Source: Flavonifractor avistercoris (GTDB lineage Bacteria; Bacillota; Clostridia; Oscillospirales; Oscillospiraceae). Taken from it: 17,699 bases of DNA. Under the pieces are notes generated by a model, which did not search any database, was not told the origin of the DNA, and saw only the letters and a list, made by a program, of their open reading frames with translations. The position numbers were made by a program, and so were the translations under genes. Positions 11,718-17,699 of this stretch are shown in pieces. The number at the start of each line of letters is the position of its first letter. Position 1 is the stretch's first letter. The stretch lies in NCBI GenBank assembly GCA_019119085.1, contig DWXT01000174.1, positions 1 through 17,699 on the forward strand. The letters run 5' to 3'.

Positions 11718-12580
11718 GGCTGTGCCTCTTCTCCCGGGGCCACGGCCTGATACAGCCTCTTCATCGTCAGCGCATCTTCCGCCTGGGTGCCTGCGCTTTC
11801 GCAGATAAAGGTGGGGCTCCAGCCCCGGCGGGCCACCTCGGCCATGAGGGGGGCCGGGTCAGGGCCGAAGTCCTCCTGGTCGAAGGTCAGGTGCATCTTC
11901 TCGCCCCCGTTGGGGGTGAACTGGATCTTGGAGAAGTGGCTGTGGAAGGTTCTGGCCCGCTCCTCCCCCAGCACCTCCCGGATGCGGTTCAGCATCCGGA
12001 CGCAGGCCTCATGGCCCTCCAGCTCCCCCAGGGAGCGGGCGTACAGGTGGCCGAAGTCCACGCAGGGCACCAGCCGCTCGTCCAGGGTGCACAGCTCCAG
12101 CACCTCGTCCAGATCCCCCAGCTGGTTGATCTTGCCCATGGTCTCCGGGCACAGGGCGATGTGCCCATACCCCGCCTCGTCGCAGGCGGCAAGCACCGCC
12201 CGCAGGGAGGGAATGGCGATGTCCAAGGCCTCCCGCCGGGTGCGCTTCATCAGGGCGCCGGAGTGGATGATCACCCGGGCGGCCCCCATCCAGTCCGCCG
12301 CTTCACAGGCGGCGGTGATGTAACCGATGGTCTTCTGCAAACTGTCCGGGTCGGGGTTTGCCAGGTTGATGAAGTAGGGGGCGTGGAGGGACAGGCGGAT
12401 GCCCGCCTCCCTGGCCGCCGCGCCGATTTTGCGGGCGGTGTCCTCCTTTACGTTGACCCCCTTGCCGCACTGATACTCATAGGCGTCCAGGCCCAGCCCC
12501 GCCAGCCAGCGGGGGGCGTCCGCCGAGGATTTATAGGGGAAGGAGTCGGCGTTGCCCGCCGGGCCGAAGATTGCGCTCAT
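11714..12580 (-). CDS. Endonuclease IV-like TIM-barrel protein (AP endonuclease family 2)
   Basis: From the ATG at 12580 the protein is 288 residues, close to endonuclease IV. The metal-binding pattern of that family can be followed: SLHAPYF (about 64-70), VIIHSG (about 103-108), CPETMG (about 144-149), CVDFGHL (about 174-180), FHSHFS (about 214-219) and ICES near 262. The usual DRHENIG element is replaced by TFDQEDFGPD (about 234-243), so the third metal site may differ. It may repair abasic sites or act as a sugar isomerase-like TIM barrel; the former is favoured by the His/Glu order. Start and the YqeG stop overlap as ATGA, with GGAGGT 10 nt upstream. A longer frame to 12622 only extends into the YqeG gene. 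Confidence 0.82.
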   Translation of the reverse strand: MSAIFGPAGNADSFPYKSSADAPRWLAGLGLDAYEYQCGKGVNVKEDTARKIGAAAREAGIRLSLHAPYFINLANPDPDSLQKTIGYITAACEAADWMGAARVIIHSGALMKRTRREALDIAIPSLRAVLAACDEAGYGHIALCPETMGKINQLGDLDEVLELCTLDERLVPCVDFGHLYARSLGELEGHEACVRMLNRIREVLGEERARTFHSHFSKIQFTPNGGEKMHLTFDQEDFGPDPAPLMAEVARRGWSPTFICESAGTQAEDALTMKRLYQAVAPGEEAQP

Positions 12581-13086
12581 AAGGGTTTTGACCTCCGTTT
12601 TCCCAGAATGCGGAAGGGCCACTCCGCGGCGTAGCGCAGGTAGCGGCCCGGGTTGCCCGCCAGGCGGATGGGCTCCACCAGCAGGGTGAGCACCCCGGCG
12701 TTCCGCCCCCCCAGGATGTCGGTAAAGATCTGGTCACCCACAATGGCGGTCTGGGCCGGGGTGCGGCCCATCTGCTCCATGGCCCGGCGGAAGCCGGCGG
12801 GCCTGGGCTTGCCCGCGTGGCCCAGGAAGGGCACGCCCAGGGCATGGGCAAACCGCTCCGGCCGCTGTGGGTGGCGGTTGTTGGAGAGGACGAACAGGGT
12901 GACCCCCGCCTCCTCCAGCGCCCGGTTCCACGCCCGCACCGCCTCCGTGGGCTCCGGCACGCCGTAGGGCACCAGGGTGTTGTCCAGATCGGCCAGCAGC
13001 AGGGTGATCCCCCGGCGGGCCAGGGCGGCGGGGTCGATGTCGAAGATACTGCCGCCCGTCCAGTGGGGCAGCATGGAAAAGGCCAT
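12577..13086 (-). CDS. YqeG family HAD IIIA-type phosphatase
   Basis: The 169-residue protein carries all HAD motifs: DLDNT (33-37, nucleophile Asp33 and acid Asp35), VLSNN (66-70), Lys93 in HAGKPRP, and GDQIFTDILGG (117-127). Length and motif spacing fit the YqeG/GEP4 group, whose studied members dephosphorylate phosphatidylglycerol phosphate, so a role in phospholipid synthesis is plausible. In B. subtilis yqeG starts a cluster with yqeH and aroE, which is not the arrangement here. The ATG at 13086 follows GAGGTGAAACC. It leads a coupled three-gene unit with a TIM-barrel protein and a DUF6897 protein and is driven by a promoter that is divergent from the GH18-like gene. Confidence 0.9.
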   Translation of the reverse strand: MAFSMLPHWTGGSIFDIDPAALARRGITLLLADLDNTLVPYGVPEPTEAVRAWNRALEEAGVTLFVLSNNRHPQRPERFAHALGVPFLGHAGKPRPAGFRRAMEQMGRTPAQTAIVGDQIFTDILGGRNAGVLTLLVEPIRLAGNPGRYLRYAAEWPFRILGKRRSKPL

Positions 13087-13103
13087 GGTTTCACCTCGTC
13101 TAT

Positions 13104-13132
13104 TTGCCGTCTTGTCCGCATAGAATTATACA
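13104..13132 (+). promoter_or_regulatory. Promoter of the GH18-like gene
   Basis: TTGCCG (13104-13109), 17 bp, TATACA (13127-13132). The -10 element overlaps that of the opposing yqeG promoter by four bases, so the two polymerases compete for one melting site. The predicted start is near 13139, about 30 nt before the ATG. Confidence 0.6.
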
Positions 13133-13153
13133 CGCTTCTGAGAACTTGGACAA
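13125..13153 (-). promoter_or_regulatory. Promoter of the yqeG unit
   Basis: On the minus strand TTGTCC (13153-13148), 17 bp, and a perfect TATAAT (13130-13125). The leader before the ATG at 13086 is about 32 nt. Confidence 0.75.
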
Positions 13154-13168
13154 GGGGGTACTTAAGAC

Positions 13169-13945
13169 ATGCAAACCAACCTGAAGCTGATCCTCACCGC
13201 GCCGCCCGACCAGACCCGGGCGGCCCAGCGGTTCGGCCTGCCCGTGGCCCACGTGGCCTACCGGGTGGGGGGCGGGCCCCACCTGTTCCGGGCCAACATG
13301 CCCGTCACCCTGCGGGGCGGGCTGATGGTGGTGGACAACACCGGCTTTGACGGCCGGGGGGAGGCCGGGCCCCTGTGCCAGGAGATTCTGCGGGAGTGCA
13401 TGGCCCGGGGGTTTGACGGCATCCTGTGCGACTTTGAGGGCTATCCGGTGCCGGTGCTGGCCGGCGCGGTGAAGGCCCTGGGGGAGGCCTGCCGCAGGCG
13501 GGGCTGGCCCCTCTATGTGCCGGAGGCCTACGGCTCCTGCTCCGACTCCGCCCTGGTGCTCATCCCCTCCGCCCTGTCCGGCGGCTCCCTCCGCCAGCGG
13601 CTCCAGGAGGCCGTGGAGCGGTACGGAGCCGGGCGGGTGGCCCTGGCGGTAGAGCGGGCGGCGGAGGACTTCTTCCTCCCCTCCCCCACCGGCCAGGGCA
13701 TGCCCCTCACCCGGGAGGAGCTGCAGGAGCGCCTGGAGGAGCGGGCCCCCTCGGTGTTCTTCTCCAGCGAGCTGTGCGCCCACTACTTCACCTACATGTC
13801 CCGGCAGAACGGGGCCCACTTCGTCCTCTTCGACGACGCCGGCTCCATCCGAAAAAAGCTGCAGACCGCCCGGAGCCTGGGGATCACCTCCGCCGTGCTG
13901 GCCTACCCCCAGGTGGACGATCTGCTGGAGGAAATCCTGAAATAG
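13169..13945 (+). CDS. GH18-like TIM-barrel protein
   Basis: The 258-residue protein shows the glycoside hydrolase family 18 active-site pattern DxxxxDxE as GFDGILCDFEG (81-91; Asp83, Asp88 and Glu90). The C-terminal FVLFDDAGSIRKKLQTARSLGITSAVLAYP (two segments, about 220-248) resembles the end of spore-type GH18 domains, in which an Asp/Ser-Lys helix precedes the last strand. It is shorter than usual GH18 enzymes, and there is no signal peptide, LysM or SLH module, so it would stay in the cytosol or the forespore or mother cell. It could be a degenerate or specialised sugar-binding member; a sporulation link is inference from family only. The ATG at 13169 has AAGGGGG 10 nt upstream. Confidence 0.65.
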   Translation: MQTNLKLILTAPPDQTRAAQRFGLPVAHVAYRVGGGPHLFRANMPVTLRGGLMVVDNTGFDGRGEAGPLCQEILRECMARGFDGILCDFEGYPVPVLAGAVKALGEACRRRGWPLYVPEAYGSCSDSALVLIPSALSGGSLRQRLQEAVERYGAGRVALAVERAAEDFFLPSPTGQGMPLTREELQERLEERAPSVFFSSELCAHYFTYMSRQNGAHFVLFDDAGSIRKKLQTARSLGITSAVLAYPQVDDLLEEILK

Positions 13946-13947
13946 CC

Positions 13948-13976
13948 TTGCGCTGATTCCCGGTTTCTGGTATACT
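13948..13976 (+). promoter_or_regulatory. Promoter of the nucleotidyltransferase gene
   Basis: TTGCGC (13948-13953), 17 bp, TATACT (13971-13976), starting 3 bp after the stop of the GH18-like gene. The predicted leader is about 26 nt. Confidence 0.65.
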
Positions 13977-14008
13977 TGCCTCCCATTTCTGACAAGGAGG
14001 TATGCGCG

Positions 14009-14626
14009 ATGGACTGGAAACCGTGGACGGACGCCTTTCTCCCCGCCCTGCTGGAGGCCTTCCCCGGCCGGGTGGCCTTCGTGGGCATCCAGGGCAGCTA
14101 TGGCCGGGGAGAGGCCGGGCCGGACAGCGACGTGGATCTGGTGGTGGTGCTGGACGAGCTGGGAGAGGCGGAGCTGGCTGCCTGCCGGGCCCTGCTGGCG
14201 CAAATGCCCTTTGCCGACCGGGCCTGCGGCTTTTTCTGCGACCGGGCCGCACTGGCCGCCTGGCCCGCCTTTGACGCCCTCCAGCTGAAGCTGGACACCC
14301 TGCCGGTGTATGGCTCCCTGGAGGGGCTGCTGCCGCCCATGGGGCAGGAGGCGCTGGAGCAGGCGGTGCGGGCGGGGGCCTCCGCCCTCTACCACGCCGC
14401 CTGCCACACTGCCCTCTTTGACGCCCGTCCGGAGGAGGCTATTCCCGCCCTGCAGAAGGCCGCCTTCTTCGCCCTGCGGCTGGCCCGCCTCCGCCGCACC
14501 GGGCGGTATGTGGCCGCAAGGCGGGAGCTGCTCCCCCTGCTGGAGCCGGAGGAGCGGGAGCTGCTGGGGGACGGGTGCACCCTCCCGGCCCTGATGGCGT
14601 GGGCAAAACAGGAGATGGCGCGGTAA
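14009..14626 (+). CDS. Nucleotidyltransferase-domain protein
   Basis: From the ATG at 14009, with GGAGG 8 nt upstream, the protein is 205 residues. The N-terminal third has the polymerase-beta-type nucleotidyltransferase signature GSYGRGEAGPDSDVDLVV (29-46): Gly29-Ser30 and metal-binding Asp41 and Asp43. A further acid may be supplied by the strand LQLKLDTLPVYG (about 93-104). The C-terminal half (about 120-205) is helical and resembles the helical domains attached to aminoglycoside nucleotidyltransferases and similar enzymes. The substrate is unknown; antibiotic modification is possible but unsupported. It lacks the RxxxxxH motif of HEPN RNase toxins, and no partner toxin gene is adjacent. 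Upstream in-frame codons to 13976 lie across the promoter and are not coding. Confidence 0.78.
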   Translation: MDWKPWTDAFLPALLEAFPGRVAFVGIQGSYGRGEAGPDSDVDLVVVLDELGEAELAACRALLAQMPFADRACGFFCDRAALAAWPAFDALQLKLDTLPVYGSLEGLLPPMGQEALEQAVRAGASALYHAACHTALFDARPEEAIPALQKAAFFALRLARLRRTGRYVAARRELLPLLEPEERELLGDGCTLPALMAWAKQEMAR

Positions 14627-14633
14627 GAGCCGT

Positions 14634-14670
14634 ACAGGGCGGGGACGGATGCTATCCGTCCCCGCCCTGT
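14634..14670 (+). terminator. Hairpin between the nucleotidyltransferase and XRE genes
   Basis: ACAGGGCGGGGACGGA (14634-14649) pairs perfectly with 14655-14670 around a 5-nt loop (TGCTA). The plus strand continues TCCTCCTCC, so it lacks a true U-tract. The loop contains the stop codon of the minus-strand XRE gene, whose last residues are coded by the stem. Confidence 0.55.
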
Positions 14671-14885
14671 TCCTCCTCCGGAGGTTCGGGAAAGAGGAAA
14701 ATTTCCTCGATGGGCGCCCCCACCGCCCGGGAGATGTCGATAGCCAGCTTGAGGGAGGGGTTGTACTGGGCCTTCTCCAGGCGCATGATGGTCTCCCGCC
14801 GCACCCCTACTTTGGCCGCCAGCTGCTCCTGGGTCAGTTCCTTCAGCTGGCGGTATTTTTTTAGCCTGCACTCAAACTCCGGCAT
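14652..14885 (-). CDS. XRE-family helix-turn-helix transcriptional regulator
   Basis: The 77-residue protein is a single HTH domain: RLKKYRQLKELTQEQLAAKVG (7-27) and VRRETIMRLEKAQYNPSLKLAIDISRAVG (28-56) are the classic Cro/C1-type helices 1-4, followed by PIEEIFLF and an acidic tail. Such minimal XRE proteins (YgzD-like) act as small dimeric repressors. The ATG at 14885 follows GGGGAG by 6 nt and begins 3 nt after the DUF3796 stop, so both genes share one mRNA. The twin dyad over that unit's promoter is the likely target, which would make it an autorepressor. Its last codons and stop lie in a strong hairpin. Confidence 0.92.
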   Translation of the reverse strand: MPEFECRLKKYRQLKELTQEQLAAKVGVRRETIMRLEKAQYNPSLKLAIDISRAVGAPIEEIFLFPEPPEEEQGGDG

Positions 14886-14888
14886 GGC

Positions 14889-15557
14889 TCACTCCCCGTC
14901 CCCGTCCGCTGGCTCGTCGTGGTCATAGCGGTAGAGCAGATAGGAGCTGAGAAACAGCTCCAGCGCCAGGGCCAGCACCACCACGATCACAAAGGCCACC
15001 AGCGTGAGCTCCAGATTGCCCATGATTTTCCCCTGCCCCAGCAGCAGCACCGCCAGGAAGATGATGGTCAGGGCGATTCGGTTGGCGGTGGTGCGGGCCC
15101 GCAGCTGATTCTCCCTGTAGCGCTCGTCCATCAGGGTGCCGGACAGCTTCCCCTCAAAGAAAAAGCCAAAGAAGCCGAAGAACAGAAAGAACACGAAGGG
15201 GAAGATGCTCCCATCCGTCCGGTAAGTCCAGAAGCCCAGAAAGCCCAGGAACCCCAAAAGGCCCAGCAGTCCCAGCCTGGGGTTCACCGCCCGGGCGGTG
15301 CGGGCGGACGCCTGCCGGCGTCTGCTGGACAGGGTATACCGCACCAGGAGGACAACCAGATACCCCACGTAGCAGACCGTGAGCGCCAGGGCAAGGAGCA
15401 TAGGCAGATCCCCCGCCCGGAACATGTAGGTGGAAAAGTCCATGGGCTCCACCAGCCGGCCCCCGTTGAAGGCCATGGAGTACCCGCTGGCCGCCGCCAG
15501 CAGCAGGGCGCAGATCACGCCCGGCAGTACAATTCGTCTGACAGAGTGCTGTTTCAT
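14889..15557 (-). CDS. DUF3796 membrane protein
   Basis: The 222-residue protein has about six hydrophobic helices: 9-28, 50-73, a Gly/Leu/Phe repeat region (LGLLGLLGFLGFLGFW, 95-110), 117-135, 160-178 and 184-208. The repetitive LGFLGF and FFGFFGFFFEGKLSGTLMDER segments are the mark of DUF3796, a clostridial family of unknown function that commonly sits beside a small XRE gene. The tail is acidic and cytosolic (YDHDEPADGDGE). The ATG at 15557 follows AAGGA by about 8 nt. It is the first gene of a two-gene unit with the regulator, under the operator at 15582-15614. A stress- or envelope-related role would be a guess. Confidence 0.85.
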   Translation of the reverse strand: MKQHSVRRIVLPGVICALLLAAASGYSMAFNGGRLVEPMDFSTYMFRAGDLPMLLALALTVCYVGYLVVLLVRYTLSSRRRQASARTARAVNPRLGLLGLLGFLGFLGFWTYRTDGSIFPFVFFLFFGFFGFFFEGKLSGTLMDERYRENQLRARTTANRIALTIIFLAVLLLGQGKIMGNLELTLVAFVIVVVLALALELFLSSYLLYRYDHDEPADGDGE

Positions 15558-15581
15558 GTTAGGATCCTTCCCATCTTATGA

Positions 15582-15614
15582 GATATATTTATCTCTTGAT
15601 AGGATAAATATATC
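15582..15614. promoter_or_regulatory. Twin dyad operator for the XRE regulator
   Basis: GATATATTTATC (15582-15593) and GATAAATATATC (15603-15614) are perfect inverted copies, 9 bp apart. Each is also roughly two-fold symmetric itself (GATA-N4-TATC), and their centres are 21 bp apart, two helical turns. The right copy covers the -10 box and the left lies just downstream of the start, an arrangement suited to cooperative repression. Confidence 0.75.
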
Positions 15615-15635
15615 ACTTTAAGATTCCGCTGTCAA
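15607..15635 (-). promoter_or_regulatory. Sigma-A promoter of the DUF3796-XRE unit
   Basis: Consensus TTGACA (15635-15630), 17 bp, TATATT (15612-15607) on the minus strand. The -10 lies entirely within one operator copy. Confidence 0.88.
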
Positions 15636-15687
15636 GCGGAAAGATACAAATACCTCTCTTTTTGGCAGGGCACCTCCCTGGACGCAG

Positions 15688-15720
15688 CAAGGCCCCGCAC
15701 CCATTGGGTGCGGGGCCTTG
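15688..15720. terminator. Strong hairpin after rpsU
   Basis: CAAGGCCCCGCACCC (15688-15702) pairs with 15706-15720 around ATT, a 15-bp perfect stem 7 nt after the rpsU stop. No U-tract follows on either strand, so termination may be imperfect or the stem may protect the 3' end. Confidence 0.55.
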
Positions 15721-15727
15721 TAAGTTC

Positions 15728-15910
15728 TCAGTAATACTTCTTGCGGTTCTTGCGGGCGGCCTCAGACTTCTTGCGGCGCTTCACGCTCGGGCTCTCATAG
15801 TGCTCACGCCTGCGAACCTCGGCCAGAACGCCCGACTTGGCGCAGCTGCGCTTGAAGCGCTTCAGCGCGTTCTCCAAGGACTCCCCGTCCTTCACATGGA
15901 CTTCCGACAT
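15728..15910 (-). CDS. rpsU: 30S ribosomal protein S21
   Basis: From the ATG at 15910 the protein is 60 residues, typical of S21: SEVHVKDGESLENALKRFKR (2-21), then the basic C-terminal half with RREHYESPSVKRRKKSEAARK. S21 binds near the 3' end of 16S rRNA and helps initiation. The start is set by GGAGGGG 6 nt upstream; the open frame continues upstream into the leuS region but that part is not S21. A hairpin GGCGG/CCGCC lies just before the ribosome site in the 65-nt leader and could affect translation. Confidence 0.96.
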   Translation of the reverse strand: MSEVHVKDGESLENALKRFKRSCAKSGVLAEVRRREHYESPSVKRRKKSEAARKNRKKYY

Positions 15911-15982
15911 TGACTTCCCCTCCCTCCGAAGCGGCGGGATTCCACCGCCAAAGGGCCACAAAGATATGGCTTTAACAGAATC

Positions 15983-16011
15983 ATTGTATGCTATAACTGC
16001 GAAATTGTCAA
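15983..16011 (-). promoter_or_regulatory. Sigma-A promoter of rpsU
   Basis: Consensus TTGACA (16011-16006), 17 bp, TACAAT (15988-15983) on the minus strand, in the gap after leuS. rpsU therefore can be expressed independently of leuS. Confidence 0.85.
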
Positions 16012-16038
16012 GAGCGTTTTTCCAATCCGCGCTGGAAC

Positions 16039-17699
16039 TTATTTCGCAATCAGGTTGACCAACTTGTTCTTCACCAGGATGGTCTTGACCAGGTTCTTGC
16101 CCTCGGTAAATTTCTGCACCTTGGGGTCGGCCAGGGCGGCGGCCACCACGGCCTCCTCCCCGCTGTCCATGGGCACGGTGATGGTGGCGCGGAGCTTGCC
16201 GTTGACCTGCACCGCCATGTTCACCTCGGCCTCCACGGTCTTGCTCTCGTCGTAGGCGGGCCAGGGCTGGGCGCAGGCCATGCCCTTGTCCGCGGCGAAG
16301 CCCAGGGCCTCCCACAGCTCCTCCACCATGTGGGGGGCGAAGGGGGAGAGCATGAGCAGCAGGGCGGCATAGTCGCCCCTGGAGCAGCCGTTGGCGTAGA
16401 AGTCGTTCACCAGGGCCATGAGGGCGGCGATGGCGGTGTTGAACTTCATGGCCTCGATGTCGTCGGACACCTTCTTGATGGTCTTGTGCACCGCGCTCTC
16501 ATTGGCCTTGGAATAGCCCGCCTCGTCCGTCAGGTTCTCGGACAGGTTCCACACGCGGTCCAGGAACCGCTTGCAGCCCTTTACCGCGTTGTCGCTCCAG
16601 GCGGCGGCCTTCTCAAAGTCGCCGATGAACATGATATACAGCCGCATGGTGTCCGCGCCGTACTGAGCCACCACGTCGTTGGGGTTGATCACGTTGCCAC
16701 GGCTCTTGGACATCTTCTCGCCGCCCTCGCCCAGGATCATGCCGTGGGAGGTGCGCTTCTGGTAGGGCTCCTTGGTGGGCACCACGCCGATGTCGTACAG
16801 GAACTTGTGCCAGAACCGGGAGTAGAGCAGATGGAGGGTGGTGTGCTCCATGCCGCCGTTGTACCAGTCCACCGGCGACCAGTATTTCAGGGCCTCCGGG
16901 GAGGCCAGGGCCTTGTCGTTGTGGGGATCCATATAGCGCAGGAAGTACCAGCTGGAGCCGGCCCACTGGGGCATGGTGTCGGTCTCCCGCTTGGCGCTCC
17001 CGCCGCAGTGGGGGCAGGTGGTGTTCACCCAGTCGGTCATCTTGGACAGGGGGGACTCGCCGTCGTCGGTGGGCTCATAGCTCTCCACGTCGGGGAGCAC
17101 CAGGGGCAGCTGATCCTCCGGCAGGGGCTGCCAGCCGCACTTCTCACAGTACACCATGGGGATGGGCTCGCCCCAGTACCGCTGGCGGGAGAACACCCAG
17201 TCCCGGAGCTTGTAGTTGACCTTGGCCTTGCCGATGCCCTTGTCCTCCAGCCACTTGGTGATGACCGGGATGGCATCCTTGACAGTCAGACCATTGAGGA
17301 AGTCAGAGTTGACCAGGATGCCCGTCTCGTCCTTGGCGGTGAAGGCGGCTTTCTGCACGTCCTCGCCGCCGGATACCACCTCCACGATGTCACAGCCGAA
17401 CTTCTTGGCAAACTCCCAGTCCCGGTCGTCGTGGGCGGGAACAGCCATGATGGCCCCGGTGCCGTAGGTGGCCAGGACGTAGTCGGAGATGAAGATGGGA
17501 ATCTCTTTGCCGTTGACGGGGTTGATCCCCTTCACGCCGGAGAGCTTGACGCCGGTTTTCTCCTTGTTCAGCTCAGTGCGCTCCAGGTCGGACTTGGAGG
17601 CGGCAGCCTTCTGGTAGGCGGTCACCTCATCGATATTGGCGATCAGACCACCATCCAGCCATTTGCGGATGAGCTCATGCTCGGGAGACAGCACCATAT
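16039..17699 (-). CDS. leuS: Leucyl-tRNA synthetase, C-terminal part (5' end outside the window)
   Basis: About 553 codons of LeuRS are present; the gene enters from the right edge and the first Met in the frame (17697) is internal. The visible part starts within the editing (CP1) domain, with YGTGAIMAVPAHDDRDWEFA, the segment containing the conserved Asp that limits misacylation. It continues with WVFSRQRYWGEPIPM, a CEKCG and CPHCGG Cys pair set, PQWAGSSWYFLRYMD, and the class I KMSKS loop in GEKMSKSRGNVINPNDVV that activates leucine with ATP. The anticodon-binding helical domain and C-terminal domain (VNGKLRATITVPMD, ending KNKLVNLIAK) complete it. The Rossmann HIGH motif lies outside. The frame is intact throughout. 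Confidence 0.96.
   Translation of the reverse strand, partial: MVLSPEHELIRKWLDGGLIANIDEVTAYQKAAASKSDLERTELNKEKTGVKLSGVKGINPVNGKEIPIFISDYVLATYGTGAIMAVPAHDDRDWEFAKKFGCDIVEVVSGGEDVQKAAFTAKDETGILVNSDFLNGLTVKDAIPVITKWLEDKGIGKAKVNYKLRDWVFSRQRYWGEPIPMVYCEKCGWQPLPEDQLPLVLPDVESYEPTDDGESPLSKMTDWVNTTCPHCGGSAKRETDTMPQWAGSSWYFLRYMDPHNDKALASPEALKYWSPVDWYNGGMEHTTLHLLYSRFWHKFLYDIGVVPTKEPYQKRTSHGMILGEGGEKMSKSRGNVINPNDVVAQYGADTMRLYIMFIGDFEKAAAWSDNAVKGCKRFLDRVWNLSENLTDEAGYSKANESAVHKTIKKVSDDIEAMKFNTAIAALMALVNDFYANGCSRGDYAALLLMLSPFAPHMVEELWEALGFAADKGMACAQPWPAYDESKTVEAEVNMAVQVNGKLRATITVPMDSGEEAVVAAALADPKVQKFTEGKNLVKTILVKNKLVNLIAK

Noticed and set aside
13100..14407. A 435-codon open frame on the minus strand
   Set aside because: It lies opposite two well-supported plus-strand genes (GH18-like and nucleotidyltransferase) and has only low-complexity G/Q/H-rich sequence.
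14009..14885. MNT/HEPN or XRE toxin-antitoxin module
   Set aside because: The nucleotidyltransferase has no HEPN RxxxxxH partner, and the XRE gene is convergent and belongs to the DUF3796 unit with its own operator.
15911..16315. N-terminal extension of S21
   Set aside because: The frame is open into leuS, but S21 homology, the ribosome site and a consensus promoter all place the start at 15910.
1..17699. CRISPR array, prophage or insertion sequence
   Set aside because: No regularly spaced direct repeats, transposase, integrase or phage structural genes were seen on either strand.

Overview
The window looks like chromosome of a GC-rich gut-type Clostridia, probably in the Oscillospirales (relatives of Flavonifractor, Lawsonibacter and similar). 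This rests on the codon bias, strong AGGAGG ribosome sites, sigma-A promoters with 17-bp spacers, the yqhT-efp pairing, and families typical of Clostridia (DUF6897, DUF3796, a CD1247-type N-terminal domain, a YqeG phosphatase). I see no phage, insertion sequence or CRISPR array.

Layout. 1-48: 5' part of a tRNA-Ser(CGA), leaving the window to the left. 198-1202 (+): xanthine phosphoribosyltransferase and a hotdog thioesterase. 1273-4005 (-): a possible four-gene unit, read from 4005 down: FMN split-barrel protein, FMN split-barrel/ferredoxin fusion, zinc-type macrodomain ADP-ribose hydrolase, and a class M sirtuin (SirTM) broken by one extra base in a G7 run. 4202-5915 (-): an Lsa-like ABC-F ATPase behind a leader with an intrinsic terminator and rival pairings. 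6022-7558 (+): an unknown protein, a DUF4430 protein and an ECF transporter S component. 7635-8774 (-): rplJ-rplL with an L10 leader, closed by a bidirectional terminator. 8921-11286 (-): an acidic Cys-rich zinc-ribbon protein, EF-P and its usual neighbour, an M24 Xaa-Pro peptidase. 11397-13086 (-): YqeG phosphatase, an endonuclease IV-like TIM barrel and a small DUF6897 protein, joined by ATGA overlaps. 13169-14626 (+): a GH18-like protein and a nucleotidyltransferase. 14652-15557 (-): a DUF3796 membrane protein and an XRE regulator, with a paired operator over their promoter. 15728-17699 (-): rpsU and the C-terminal part of leuS.

How the parts work together. Much of the window is translation machinery: tRNA-Ser, L10, L7/L12, S21, EF-P, LeuRS and a ribosome-acting ABC-F. 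The most unusual locus is the macrodomain-sirtuin pair. In described SirTM operons the partners are a lipoylated GcvH-like carrier and a lipoate ligase; in this window the neighbours are two flavin-type proteins, one carrying two 4Fe-4S sites, so the target of any ADP-ribosylation may differ. The clearest regulatory elements are the ABC-F attenuator, the twin XRE operator, a divergent promoter pair sharing one -10 region, and a 16-bp palindrome upstream of the flavin/macrodomain/sirtuin unit.
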